DNA of 64,000 bases from Streptomyces sp. CB00316 (lineage in GTDB: Bacteria; Actinomycetota; Actinomycetes; Streptomycetales; Streptomycetaceae). Both the position numbers and the translations under genes were made by a program. Of the stretch, positions 8,164 to 16,993 are shown in pieces. Within the stretch, counting starts at the first letter, position 1. Each line of letters begins with the position of its first letter. The stretch is taken from positions 434,001 through 498,000 of the forward strand of contig NZ_LIXI01000001.1 in NCBI RefSeq assembly GCF_001905595.1, in the 5' to 3' direction. The notes under the pieces were generated by a model that was not told where the DNA came from, made no database searches, and saw only the letters and a list, made by a program, of their open reading frames with translations.

Positions 8164-8245
8164 GAGCAGGCTAGCAGCAGGAAGGTTCACGAAGTGATCA
8201 GCCCTTCGGCCTAGGTCCTGAGGCGCAGAGGGCGGGGAAGCGCGT

Positions 8246-8282
8246 ACGCGGGCGCCTCCGGCCTGACCTGACGCGCCCGCGT
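8246..8282 (-). terminator. Hairpin between the 8299-8673 gene and sodF
   Basis: 10-bp perfect stem (8246-8255 with 8273-8282), 17-base loop, just after the stop of the upstream minus-strand gene. Confidence 0.55.
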
Positions 8283-8298
8283 GCGTATGTCCGTCGGC

Positions 8299-8673
8299 TC
8301 AGTGGCTGGGGTCGCTGCCCTTCCGCTCCTCCGGGTCGACACCCGTGTGGGCGGACGCGTCCTTCTCGCCGCTGGGGCGCCGGGACTTGCCGCGGCGGCC
8401 GGTCCCGTGCATGTCGGAGTCCCCGCCGCGGTCCTCCCCGCGGCTCGTCGAGCTCTCCGTCGTGGTGCCTTCCAGGGAGGCGCGCTTCTCCTCCTCGGAC
8501 GGCTTCTTGCGTGGTCTGTCCGAGTCGGGGGCGTACGTGCCGGGGTTGAAGGAGCGGTGCGCGCTGGGGTTGGGCTGCTGCGACGTCTCGTCGACGTCGG
8601 GGGCCCAGCCGTGCTGTCCCTCGCCCTTGAATCTGCTCGGCCCCTCGCCGTGCCGGGGCGGCTTCTTCGACAT
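8299..8673 (-). CDS. Small hydrophilic hypothetical protein
   Basis: 124-residue charged, low-complexity protein without hydrophobic segments, starting MSKKPPRHGEGPSRFKGEGQ. It is rich in Gly, Ser, Glu, Lys and Arg and probably disordered. The ATG at 8673 has GAGAGG nine bases upstream. An AT-rich promoter-like stretch precedes it, shared with divergent tkt. The stop at 8299 is followed by a hairpin. It resembles small stress-associated hydrophilic proteins common in Streptomyces, but no domain is recognised and no function is assigned. Confidence 0.7.
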   Translation of the reverse strand: MSKKPPRHGEGPSRFKGEGQHGWAPDVDETSQQPNPSAHRSFNPGTYAPDSDRPRKKPSEEEKRASLEGTTTESSTSRGEDRGGDSDMHGTGRRGKSRRPSGEKDASAHTGVDPEERKGSDPSH

Positions 8674-8898
8674 GGTGGGCCTCTCGTTCTCGTCGGGTGT
8701 CCTATTATCCTCCCTTTTCTTGTTATAAAGGCGTTCTGTCTTCTTGCCTGCCTCTTTTCCCGCGCGCGAGCACCCGTGTCGCGAGCATCCATGTTTGGAC
8801 GCCGCTTCCGGGGGGACCCGGCCAAGCAGCCGGGCGGCTCGGGGTCGGGGACCGCAGGTGCGTCGCTCGCCGCCCGCCCCACCGACCAGGAGGACTTG
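8674..8898. promoter_or_regulatory. Divergent promoter region between the small hydrophilic gene and tkt
   Basis: 225 bp containing an unusually AT-rich stretch (8701-8735). -10-like hexamers are visible on both strands: TTATAA near 8722 (plus) and GATAAT near 8703 (minus). AGGAGGA at 8889-8895 is the tkt ribosome binding site. Confidence 0.45.
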
Positions 8899-11133
8899 AT
8901 GGCACCCCCCAACGCCCCCGAGGCGCCGGACGGCCCGGACCGCGGCCGCGACCCGAAGCTGGCCCTGCCGGTCGCGGACGCGGCGGGCTGGGGCCCGCTC
9001 GACGTCCGCGCCGTCGACACCGTCCGGCTGCTGGCCGCCGACGCCGTGCAGAAGGCGGGCCACGGCCACCCGGGTACCGCGATGAGCCTGGCGCCGCTCG
9101 CGTACCTGCTCTTCCAGCAGGTCATGCGCCACGACCCGGCCGACGACCAGTGGCTCGGCCGGGACCGCTTCGTACTCTCCTGCGGGCACTCCAGCCTCAC
9201 CCTCTACATCCAGCTGTACCTGAGCGGTTACGGCATGGAGCTGGACGACCTGAAGGCGCTGCGCACCTGGGGCTCCAGCACCCCCGGCCACCCGGAGTAC
9301 CGCCACACCCGCGGCGTCGAGATCACCACCGGGCCGCTCGGCCAGGGGCTGGCCTCCGCCGTCGGCATGGCCATGGCGGCCCGCCGGGAGCGCGGCCTCC
9401 TCGACCCCGACGCACCGGCCGGCACCAGTCCCTTCGACCACCACGTGTACGTCGTCGCCTCCGACGGCGACCTGATGGAAGGCGTCACGTCCGAGGCCAG
9501 TTCGCTGGCCGGGCACCAGGAACTCGGGAACCTCGTCGTCTTCTACGACTCCAACCACATCTCCATCGAGGACGACACCGACATCGCCTTCAGCGAGGAC
9601 GTGACCGCCCGCTACGCCGCGTACGGCTGGCACGTCCAGACGGTCGACTTCACCCGGACCGGCGACTACGTGGAGGACGTCGACGCCCTGCTCGCCGCCG
9701 TCGAAGCGGCGAAGAACGAGAGCGGCCGCCCGTCCCTGATCCTGCTGCGCACGATCATCGGCTGGCCCGCGCCCACCAAGCAGAACACCGGCAAGGCCCA
9801 CGGCTCCGCGCTCGGCGGCGACGAGGTCGCCGCCACCAAGAAGCTGCTCGGCTTCGACCCGGACGCCGACTTCACCGTCGAGGACGACGTACTGAAGCAC
9901 GCCCGTGCGGTGCGGGAACGGGGCGCCGAGGCCCACCGCGCCTGGGAGCCCCGCTACCAGGAGTGGCGCACGGCCCACCCCGAGCGAGCCGCACTCCTGG
10001 ACCGGTTGCTGGGGCAGGAGTTCCCCGACGGCTGGACCGACAGCCTCCCCGTCTTCGAGGCCGACCCCAAGGGAATCGCCACCCGCAAGGCCTCCGGCGA
10101 CGTGCTGAGCGCGCTGGCGCCCGTGCTCCCCGAGCTGTGGGGCGGCTCGGCCGACCTCGCGGGCAGCAACAACACCACCATGGAGGGCGAGCCGTCCTTC
10201 GTGCCCGAGGGGAAGCAGACCGGTGAGTTCCCCGGCCACCCCTACGGCCGCACGCTCCACTTCGGCATCCGCGAGCACGCCATGGGCGCGATCCTCAACG
10301 GCATCGCGCTCCAGAGCCTCACCCGCCCCTACGGCGGTACGTTCCTGATCTTCAGCGACTACATGCGCCCGGCCGTCCGCCTCGCCGCCCTGATGAAGCT
10401 TCCGGTCACCTACGTCTGGACCCACGACTCCATCGGCCTCGGCGAGGACGGCCCCACCCACCAGCCCGTCGAGCAGCTGGCCGCCCTCCGCGCGATCCCC
10501 GGCCTCGACGTCGTACGGCCCGCCGACGCGAACGAGACCTCCGTCTGCTGGCGCACCGTCCTGGAGCACCACGACCGCCCCGCCGGCCTCGCCCTCACCC
10601 GGCAGCCGCTGCCCGTCCTGGAGCGGGGCGAGAGCGAAGGCGCGTACGCCCCCGCCTCCGGAGCCGCCCGTGGCGGCTACGTACTCGCCGACAGCCGCAA
10701 GGAGACGCCCGACGTCATCCTCATCGGCACCGGCTCCGAGGTCCACATCGCTCTGGAGGCCCGCGAGTTGCTGGCCGCCGAGGGCCACGACGCGCGGGTG
10801 GTCTCCCTGCCCTGCCGCGAGTGGTTCGCCGACCAGCCGTACGCGTACCAGGACGAGGTCCTGCCGCCCGGCGTACGGGCCCGGGTCAGCGTCGAGGCGG
10901 CCGTCGCCCAGGGCTGGCGGGACGTCGTCGGCGACGCGGGCCGCATGGTCAGCCTGGAGCACTTCGGCGCCTCGGCCGCCTACGAGCGCCTGTACGAGGA
11001 GTTCGGCATCACCCCGCGCGCGGTGGCCGACGCCGCCGTGGCGAGCATGCGCGCGGCGGCGGGCCCGGTCCGGCCCGGCGGGGAGCGTCACGGCGCCACC
11101 CCGACCGAGGGCGGTACCGCCGACGCCGGTTAG
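8899..11133 (+). CDS. tkt: Transketolase
   Basis: 744-residue thiamine-diphosphate enzyme of the pentose phosphate pathway that moves two-carbon ketol units between sugar phosphates. The N-terminal domain has AGHGHPGTAMSLAP and the ThDP motif beginning GDG (SDGDLMEGVTSEASSLAGH). The pyrimidine domain carries FGIREHAMGAILNG and THDSIGLGEDGPTHQP, and a C-terminal transketolase domain follows. The ATG at 8899 follows AGGAGGA and is preferred over upstream in-frame starts, which would add about 200 non-conserved residues. Length is slightly above the usual ~700 because of short N- and C-terminal additions. It stands apart from any carbon-metabolism operon and is followed after 54 bp by dps, suggesting a second, stress-linked transketolase. 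Confidence 0.95.
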   Translation: MAPPNAPEAPDGPDRGRDPKLALPVADAAGWGPLDVRAVDTVRLLAADAVQKAGHGHPGTAMSLAPLAYLLFQQVMRHDPADDQWLGRDRFVLSCGHSSLTLYIQLYLSGYGMELDDLKALRTWGSSTPGHPEYRHTRGVEITTGPLGQGLASAVGMAMAARRERGLLDPDAPAGTSPFDHHVYVVASDGDLMEGVTSEASSLAGHQELGNLVVFYDSNHISIEDDTDIAFSEDVTARYAAYGWHVQTVDFTRTGDYVEDVDALLAAVEAAKNESGRPSLILLRTIIGWPAPTKQNTGKAHGSALGGDEVAATKKLLGFDPDADFTVEDDVLKHARAVRERGAEAHRAWEPRYQEWRTAHPERAALLDRLLGQEFPDGWTDSLPVFEADPKGIATRKASGDVLSALAPVLPELWGGSADLAGSNNTTMEGEPSFVPEGKQTGEFPGHPYGRTLHFGIREHAMGAILNGIALQSLTRPYGGTFLIFSDYMRPAVRLAALMKLPVTYVWTHDSIGLGEDGPTHQPVEQLAALRAIPGLDVVRPADANETSVCWRTVLEHHDRPAGLALTRQPLPVLERGESEGAYAPASGAARGGYVLADSRKETPDVILIGTGSEVHIALEARELLAAEGHDARVVSLPCREWFADQPYAYQDEVLPPGVRARVSVEAAVAQGWRDVVGDAGRMVSLEHFGASAAYERLYEEFGITPRAVADAAVASMRAAAGPVRPGGERHGATPTEGGTADAG

Positions 11134-11187
11134 ACCACCGCCTCCCCAAGAGCCACCACCTGTCGCGTCACCACGAAGAGGAGCCAC

Positions 11188-11859
11188 ATGTCCCCCGCAC
11201 GCACCCCCCGCTACACCGTCCCCGGCCTCGGCGTCGACGAGGGCCGCCAGGTCATCGACCTCCTGACGCTGCGCCTGCACGCGCTCAACGACCTCGCCCT
11301 GACCCTCAAGCACATCCACTGGAACGTGGTCGGGCCGCACTTCATCGCCGTCCACGAGATGCTCGACCCGCAGACCGCCGCCGTACGGGACATGGCCGAC
11401 GCGGCCGCCGAGCGCATCTCGGCCCTCGGCGGCGAGCCGCTGGGCACGCCGGGCGCCCTGGTCAAGGAGCGCACCTGGGACGACTACAGCGTCGGCCGCG
11501 CCGACGCCATCGCCCACCTCGGCGCCCTGGACCTGGTCTACACGGGGATCATCGAGGACCACCGTGCGGTGGTCGAGAAGGCCGGAGAGATCGACCCCGT
11601 CACCGAGGACCTGCTCATCGAGCACCTGCGCGGCCTGGAGCAGTTCCAGTGGTTCGTCCGCGCCCACCTGGAGAGCAGCTCCGGCTCCCTGTCGAACGCC
11701 GGTGCCGACACCGAGGAGGCGGCGGCCGAGGCCGCGTCACCGAAGCGCGCGACCGCCAAGCGCACCCCGGCGAAGAAGACCGCACTGCCCGCCCCCGCCA
11801 AGAAGACGGCGGCCAAGAAGACCGCGAAGAAGACGGCGAGCAAGCGCACCACGCGCTGA
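11188..11859 (+). CDS. dps: Dps-family ferritin-like protein with Ala/Lys-rich C-terminal tail
   Basis: 223-residue miniferritin that oxidises and stores iron and may bind DNA. Ferroxidase-site residues at the dimer interface are visible: His44 in HIHWNVVGPHF, then His56, Asp60 and Glu75 in the AAAERISALGG helix. The ferritin fold ends near residue 157. From about residue 175 a tail of repeated KRTPAKKTA-like units resembles histone H1 and would favour DNA binding. The ATG at 11188 follows GAAGAGGAG. Its 54-bp distance from tkt without a terminator suggests co-transcription. A strong hairpin ends the unit. Confidence 0.93.
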   Translation: MSPARTPRYTVPGLGVDEGRQVIDLLTLRLHALNDLALTLKHIHWNVVGPHFIAVHEMLDPQTAAVRDMADAAAERISALGGEPLGTPGALVKERTWDDYSVGRADAIAHLGALDLVYTGIIEDHRAVVEKAGEIDPVTEDLLIEHLRGLEQFQWFVRAHLESSSGSLSNAGADTEEAAAEAASPKRATAKRTPAKKTALPAPAKKTAAKKTAKKTASKRTTR

Positions 11860-11905
11860 ACACCGCTCGCTGCGCGCTGAACCGAACGCGCCGAACACTG
11901 CTCGC

Positions 11906-11939
11906 GGGTCACCGGCCATGAGGTCGTGGCCGGTGACCC
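11906..11939 (+). terminator. Terminator of the tkt-dps unit
   Basis: 13-bp perfect stem (11906-11918 with 11927-11939) and an 8-base loop, 46 bp after the dps stop. Confidence 0.8.
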
Positions 11940-11986
11940 GGCCCTCCGGCGCCACTCGGCCCTCCGGCCCCGACCTCACACTTGGT

Positions 11987-11992
11987 CATAAT
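11987..11992 (+). promoter_or_regulatory. -10 element of a probable leaderless promoter
   Basis: CATAAT ends seven bases before the GTG at 11999, the spacing expected if transcription starts on the start codon. No clear -35 hexamer. Confidence 0.4.
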
Positions 11993-11998
11993 GCGCGG

Positions 11999-12875
11999 GT
12001 GAACAAAGCTCCTCTGCCCCTGCCCGCAGAGCACATACCCCCCGGCACCGCCGACTGGCGGACCCCCGACGCCGAGGGCTGGCTCGCCGCCGTTCCGGCC
12101 GGGTGGGCGCGCCCTCTGTGGGCGGTACTGGCCCTGGCCTTCTCGATGGTCTGGTCCCTGGAGGCGTCCCCCACCCCCGCCTGTACCTCCGCCGAGCCGT
12201 GCGGCACCGACTGGTAGGGGCTCGGGACGGCCGTGGTGCTGGTCGTGACCCTGTGCTGGGTGCGGCGGCAGCCCCGGCTCGCCCTGGTGGGGCTGACGGC
12301 CGGGGTGGTGGGGTTCGCCGCGGAAGGCGGGGTCACGGAGTCGTTCGCGGAGCCGTACGTCCTCGCCCATCTCGTGGCCGTCGCATTCACCGCCGCCGGG
12401 ATCGTCCACCGACTGGCCCTCGCCGGCCGGCAGCGGGCGCTGGCCCTGGAGGCGGCAGGGCCGGCGGCGGGGCCCCTGCCCGCTGCCGTGGCTGATCTCG
12501 GCGGTGGCGACGGCGCTCACCTGGCGGATCACCGCCGACCGCGACGGACTCTGGGTGACCGGGGCGTGGCGCGTGCGGCGGGTCGAGTGGGGCGCGATCA
12601 CCGCCGTACGCCACTCCGAGGACGTCATCAGCGTCGGCACGGGCAAGGACCACCCCGACGTCGAGTTGTCGCCCACCGGCTGGGCGTGGCTGGAGCGCCG
12701 CTTTGGCCGCGATCCGTACGCGGTGCGCGCCGCCGACGAGGTGGGGGCGCTGCTGCTCCACCCGGAGCTGCGGCCGGCCGAGGAGGCGCCGACGGCACGA
12801 CAGGGCACGCCGGTCGGGCCGCCGCTGGTGGCCGTGTCGGTGCTGTGGGGTGCGGCGGTGCTGCTTCTGCTGTGA
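11999..12875 (+). pseudogene. Decayed membrane protein with PH-like domain (in-frame stop plus frameshift)
   Basis: From GTG 11999 the frame reads a short N-terminus and a first hydrophobic segment, then stops at TAG 12215-12217 directly after ...CGTDW. The same frame continues at once as GLGTAVVLVVTLCWVRRQ with further membrane segments to about 12480. The protein-like signal then jumps frame near 12475-12490 and continues as PLPWLISAVATALTWRITADRDGLWVTG to TGA 12875, a PH-like domain and final hydrophobic segment. TAG is one base from TGG (Trp), and a CTGCC duplication near 12475 could explain the shift. The part from 12504 might be expressed as a 123-residue protein. Sequencing error is the main alternative. 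Confidence 0.6.
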
Positions 12876-12903
12876 CCGGACGGTCGCGCCGTCCGGTCAC
12901 AGC
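12869..12903. terminator. Bidirectional terminator overlapping the pseudogene stop
   Basis: 15-bp perfect stem (12869-12883 with 12889-12903) and a 5-base loop, between convergent units. It covers the TGA at 12873-12875 and lies 10 bp from the stop of the amino-acid permease. Confidence 0.85.
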
Positions 12904-12912
12904 AGCGGGCGA

Positions 12913-14355
12913 CTACTTCCGCTGTGCGGGGATCTCCACCGCGTCCTCACCCCGGCGCCGCCGCTGACGCACGACACCGACGCCGATCAGCACCGCCGTC
13001 AGCGCCCCCGTGGCCAGTAGCTGGTCGCGGGTGTCCGGCTGGCGCAGCATCAGCAGGAAGATGCCCGCCATGCCCGCCAGGGCGACGATCGTGAGGACCG
13101 GGAAGAGCCACATCCGGACGACCAGCTTCTCGGGCGACTCGCGCTCGGTGCGGCGGCGCAGGACCAGCTGGGAGACGGCGATGAAGATCCAGACCACCAG
13201 GATCACCGCGCCGATCATGTTCAGCAGCCAGGGGAAGACGTCGTCCGGCCGCCAGTAGCTGAGCAGCACGCACAGGAAGCCGAACAGCGAGGAGAACAGC
13301 ACCGCGTTGCGCGGCACCCCGGAGGAGATCCTGCCGAGCACGGCCGGTCCCTGGCCCCGGGCGACCAGGGACCGGGCCATCCGCGAGGCGCCGTAGATGT
13401 TGGCGTTCATCGCGGAGAGCAGGGCGATGAGGATGACCACGTTCATGATCTGCGCGGCACCGCCGATGCCGAGGTGGTCGAGCATCGCGTAGAAGGGGCC
13501 GACCTCGGCGACCTTCGGGTTGTCCCAGGGGACCAGGGTGACGATGACGGCCATCGAGCCGATGTAGAAGACCGCGATGCGCCACATCGCCGTACGGACC
13601 GCCTTCGCGACGCCCTGCACAGGGTTCTCCGACTCGGCGGCGGCGATGGTGACGGTCTCCAGACCGCCGTACGCGAAGACGGAGGCGAGCAGCCCGATGA
13701 TGAAGCCGTCCATGCCCTTGGGCAGGAAGCCCCCGTCGCCGGTGAGGTTGGTCAGGCCGGGCGCGTCCGTGTCCGGGAGCACGCCGAGGATCGCCAGCAG
13801 ACCGAGCACCAGGAACAGGGTGATCGCGATGACCTTCAGGGCGGCGAACCAGAACTCGAACTCGCCGAAGTTCTTCACGGCCGCCAGGTTGGTCCCCAGG
13901 AAGACCACCATGAACAGGGCGACCCAGGCCCACTCGGGCGTCCCGGGCAGCCAGCCGCTGACGATCTGGGCCGCTCCGATGCCCTCCAGGCCGACGGCGA
14001 CGCAGAGCAGGAACCAGAAGGACCAGCCCGCGGTGAACCCGGCCCAGGGGCCGATCGCCCGTTCCGCGTGCACGGAGAAGGAGCCGGAGGCCGGGTTGGC
14101 GGCCGACATCTCGCCGAGCATGCGCATCACCATCATGACGAGCAGCCCGGAGAGCGCGTACGCGACGACGATCGAGGGTCCGGCGGCGGCGATCCCGGCC
14201 CCGGAGCCCACGAAGAGCCCGGCCCCGATGACCCCGCCGAGGGCGATCATCGAGAGGTGCCGCTGTTTGAGACCGTGGGTGAGCGCGGAGTCCGTCGAGG
14301 CTCCGGTGGGGGCCGCGGAGTCAGCGGTGGGGGGAGACACGGAGGTCCGAGACAT
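12913..14355 (-). CDS. APC-family amino-acid permease (copy 1)
   Basis: 480-residue inner-membrane amino-acid:proton symporter of the AAT/APC group with about 12 TM segments. The family start GLKQRHLSMIALGGVIGAGLFVGSG (TM1) and EMSAANPASGSFSVHAERAIG (TM2-3 region) are clear. It resembles GABA, asparagine and D-Ser/Ala/Gly permeases, so the substrate is open. The ATG at 14355 was chosen because codons before it (back to GTG 14421) have poor G/C third positions; no clear Shine-Dalgarno is seen. It is a close paralogue of the next gene on the same strand (120 bp upstream). The shared terminator at 12869-12903 lies downstream. Confidence 0.9.
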   Translation of the reverse strand: MSRTSVSPPTADSAAPTGASTDSALTHGLKQRHLSMIALGGVIGAGLFVGSGAGIAAAGPSIVVAYALSGLLVMMVMRMLGEMSAANPASGSFSVHAERAIGPWAGFTAGWSFWFLLCVAVGLEGIGAAQIVSGWLPGTPEWAWVALFMVVFLGTNLAAVKNFGEFEFWFAALKVIAITLFLVLGLLAILGVLPDTDAPGLTNLTGDGGFLPKGMDGFIIGLLASVFAYGGLETVTIAAAESENPVQGVAKAVRTAMWRIAVFYIGSMAVIVTLVPWDNPKVAEVGPFYAMLDHLGIGGAAQIMNVVILIALLSAMNANIYGASRMARSLVARGQGPAVLGRISSGVPRNAVLFSSLFGFLCVLLSYWRPDDVFPWLLNMIGAVILVVWIFIAVSQLVLRRRTERESPEKLVVRMWLFPVLTIVALAGMAGIFLLMLRQPDTRDQLLATGALTAVLIGVGVVRQRRRRGEDAVEIPAQRK

Positions 14356-14475
14356 GGACAAGCTCTGTTCGCTAGCTGAGGCGGGGGACGAATTCACAGT
14401 CTGAGCATCCGCACCGCTCACACGGCACGAGTGTCCGCTATACGGGCACGAGGCTCACGCAAGGTGCACACGCGC

Positions 14476-15906
14476 CTACCGGCCGGGAAGAGCCGAGTTC
14501 TTACGCTCCCGCCGCTGACGCCCCACCGCCACCATCAGCACCAGCGCCGTCGCCCCCGCCGACCACAGCACCTGCGACCGCGCGTCGGCGTCGGTCAGCA
14601 TCAGCAGCAGCACCCCCAGCAGCCCGGCCAGCGTGAGCCAGGTCAGATACGGGAAGCACCACATCCGCAGCGTGAGCGCCCCCGGCGCCTCCCGCTCCAG
14701 CCGGGCGCGCAGCCGCAGTTGGGAGGCGGCGATCAGCGCCCAGACGAACAGGAGCACCGCGCCGACGGAGTTGAGCATGTAGAGGAACACGGTGTCCGGC
14801 CAGAGCAGATTGAGCAGTACGGAGACGAAACCGAAGGTCACCGAGGCCAGCACCGCCCGCCGGGGCACCCCGCCCGGCTTCCCTCGGGAGCCACCCGACA
14901 CCTTCAGCAGCCCACGCGGCGCCTCCCCGCGCTCCGCCAGCGAGAACACCATGCGCGACGATCCGTACAGATTGGCGTTGAGCGCCGAGAGCAGCGCCAC
15001 GAACACCACGATGTTCATGGTCTGCCCGGCGGACGGTACCCCGATCGAGTCCAGCACCTTCACATACGGGCTCAGCCCGGCCTGCTGGGCGGTCCACGGC
15101 AGCACGGTCACGATGACCAGCATCGAGCCGACGTAGAAGAAGAGGATGCGTACCACCGCGCTGCGCACCGCGCGCCCCACCGCGCGGGCCGGGTCGTCCG
15201 TCTCGGCGGCGGCGATGGTGACGACCTCCAGGCCGCCGAAGGCGAAGACCACGGTCAGGACGCCGGAGACGACCCCGCCCCAGCCGTTCGGCAGGAAGCC
15301 CCCCTGGCCGGTCAGGTTGGTCATCCCCACCGGATCGGTGTCGGGGAGCCACCCGAGGACGGCCAGCACCCCGAGCCCCAGGAAGACGACGATCGCGCCG
15401 ACCTTCAAGGAGGCGAACCAGAACTCGAACTCGCCGAAGTTCCTCACCGCCGTCAGGTTGGCTGCGGTGAACACCACCATGAACAGCAGCACCCACACCC
15501 ACGGTTCGACCGCCGGAACCCACCCGTGGGCGATCTGCGCGGCGGCCGTCGCCTCCACGGCGAGGACCACGACCAGCAGGAACCAGTACAGCCAGCCGAC
15601 GCTGAACCCGGCCCACCGCCCGAGCGCCCGTTCCGCGTGCACGGAGAAGGAGCCGGAGGCGGGCATCGCGGCGGACATCTCGCCCAGCATCCGCATGACC
15701 AGCATCGTGAGCGCCCCCGCGATCAGGTACGAGACGACGATGGCGGGCCCCGCCACCGCGATGCCCGCGCCCGAGCCGACGAACAGCCCGGCCCCGATCA
15801 CCCCGCCGAGCCCGAGCATCGTGAGGTGACGCTGTTTCAGCCCGTGTTCGAGGGGCTCTGCGGGGGTCGTGGGAGCCCCGGACGGGGTGGGGGAAGCCTC
15901 GTGCAT
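14476..15906 (-). CDS. APC-family amino-acid permease (copy 2)
   Basis: 476-residue integral membrane permease with the same layout as the downstream copy: HGLKQRHLTMLGLGGVIGAGLFVGSG, EMSAAMPASGSFSVHAERALG, NFGEFEFWFASLKV and NANLYGSSRMVFSLAERG. It differs in the cytoplasmic loop (a 7-residue Gly/Lys insert after KVSGGS) and the C-terminal tail, so the two arose by duplication and diverged. The ATG at 15906 gives the normal start about 20 residues before TM1. The upstream 286-bp gap to bioY holds both promoters. Substrate cannot be read from sequence. Confidence 0.9.
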   Translation of the reverse strand: MHEASPTPSGAPTTPAEPLEHGLKQRHLTMLGLGGVIGAGLFVGSGAGIAVAGPAIVVSYLIAGALTMLVMRMLGEMSAAMPASGSFSVHAERALGRWAGFSVGWLYWFLLVVVLAVEATAAAQIAHGWVPAVEPWVWVLLFMVVFTAANLTAVRNFGEFEFWFASLKVGAIVVFLGLGVLAVLGWLPDTDPVGMTNLTGQGGFLPNGWGGVVSGVLTVVFAFGGLEVVTIAAAETDDPARAVGRAVRSAVVRILFFYVGSMLVIVTVLPWTAQQAGLSPYVKVLDSIGVPSAGQTMNIVVFVALLSALNANLYGSSRMVFSLAERGEAPRGLLKVSGGSRGKPGGVPRRAVLASVTFGFVSVLLNLLWPDTVFLYMLNSVGAVLLFVWALIAASQLRLRARLEREAPGALTLRMWCFPYLTWLTLAGLLGVLLLMLTDADARSQVLWSAGATALVLMVAVGRQRRERKNSALPGR

Positions 15907-16192
15907 GGCGTGCGGGTCACTCTCGGATCATTTATGGGGAACCTACAGTCTGCGGCCGCGGTCCCCCTCCCGCCAAAACGGACCACCTGCCGCCCCACCT
16001 CAGTGACGAGCATCACGCCCAGCGGTGATTGCGCGGGGACCTTTGTGTGAATCCCACCAACCCGTCAACCACCGCTTTGTGGGCGGCTGATGGTGATCGG
16101 TCGTTCACCGCTGGGCTAACGTCGGCAGCAGTCCCACCCCACCTGCCTGGCGGAGCCGTCCCAGCCCGCCTGCCCTCACCCGCGGAGTCCCG

Positions 16193-16786
16193 ATGAGCAC
16201 TGTTGCCGCCCCCGTCCGTTCCGGAGCGGTCCTCGCCGACCTGCTGCCCGCAGCCCGGCACCGCTACGCCGTCGACGCGGCCCTCGTGCTGGGCGGTGCC
16301 GCCCTCACCGGCATCGCGGCGCAGATCGCCGTCCCGGTCCCGGGCTCCCCGGTCCCCGTCACCGGTCAGACCTTCGCGGCGCTCCTCATCGGCACCGCGC
16401 TCGGCGCCCGCCGCGGCTTCCTCTCCCTCGCGGTGTACGCGCTCGTCGGCATGGCCGGCATGCCGTGGTTCGCCGAGGGCACCTCGGGCTACGCGATGCC
16501 GTCCCTCGGCTACATCCTCGGGATGCTGCTCGCCGCCACAGTCGTCGGTGCCCTCGCCCGTCGCGGCGGCGACCGCTCGGTGCTCCGCACGGCGGGCACG
16601 ATGGTGATCGGCTCCGCGATCATCTACGCCGTCGGCGTGCCCTACCTGGCGCTCGCCACCGGCATGTCCCTGAGCGCCGCCGTCGCGGCCGGACTCACCC
16701 CGTTCCTGATCGGCGACGCGCTCAAGGCGGCCCTGGCGATGGGCGCACTGCCCGCCTCCTGGAAGCTCCTGGGCCGCCGAGGCTGA
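16193..16786 (+). CDS. bioY: Biotin transporter substrate-binding component BioY (ECF S-component)
   Basis: 197-residue integral membrane protein with six predicted TM segments. It is the biotin-binding S-component of an energy-coupling-factor transporter. Recognisable BioY segments include AAQIAVPVPGSPVPVTGQTFAALLIG (L1/TM2), GARRGFLSLAVYALVGMAGMPWF and the C-terminal FLIGDALKAALA. No bioM/bioN partner genes are adjacent, so it must use a shared ECF module or act alone, as reported for solitary BioY proteins. ATG 16193 has a weak GGAG 10 bases upstream. Divergent from the permease pair. Confidence 0.93.
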   Translation: MSTVAAPVRSGAVLADLLPAARHRYAVDAALVLGGAALTGIAAQIAVPVPGSPVPVTGQTFAALLIGTALGARRGFLSLAVYALVGMAGMPWFAEGTSGYAMPSLGYILGMLLAATVVGALARRGGDRSVLRTAGTMVIGSAIIYAVGVPYLALATGMSLSAAVAAGLTPFLIGDALKAALAMGALPASWKLLGRRG

Positions 16787-16993
16787 GCGCGCGGCCGCCC
16801 CGATCGCCCGCAGCGGCGCCACCAGCCGCGTACGCCCTCGGGCGTGGCGGCCTCCACCAGCCGGTCGGGCCCGGTGAACGTGACATCTCCCGTCACGTAT
16901 GGCACGTGCGTGTCACTCGGCGGGAGTCACCGCCTTGCGGCTGCGCGCCTCGCGGAGAGGGCGGCCACATAGCTGCCCTTCTCCAGGATCGAG

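Noticed and set aside
8299..11667. Very long open frame (over 1100 codons) on the minus strand across tkt and dps
   Set aside because: Antisense shadow of GC-rich genes: composition is typical of a complementary frame (runs of Val/Leu/Gly/Asp), with no domain. Only its last 124 codons (8299-8673) are a real gene.
16642..16905. Short minus-strand frame downstream of bioY, starting VPYVTGDVTFTGPDRLVEAATPEG
   Set aside because: First part looks faintly protein-like but it overlaps the bioY 3' end, has no ribosome binding site and no recognisable family; at most another decayed fragment.
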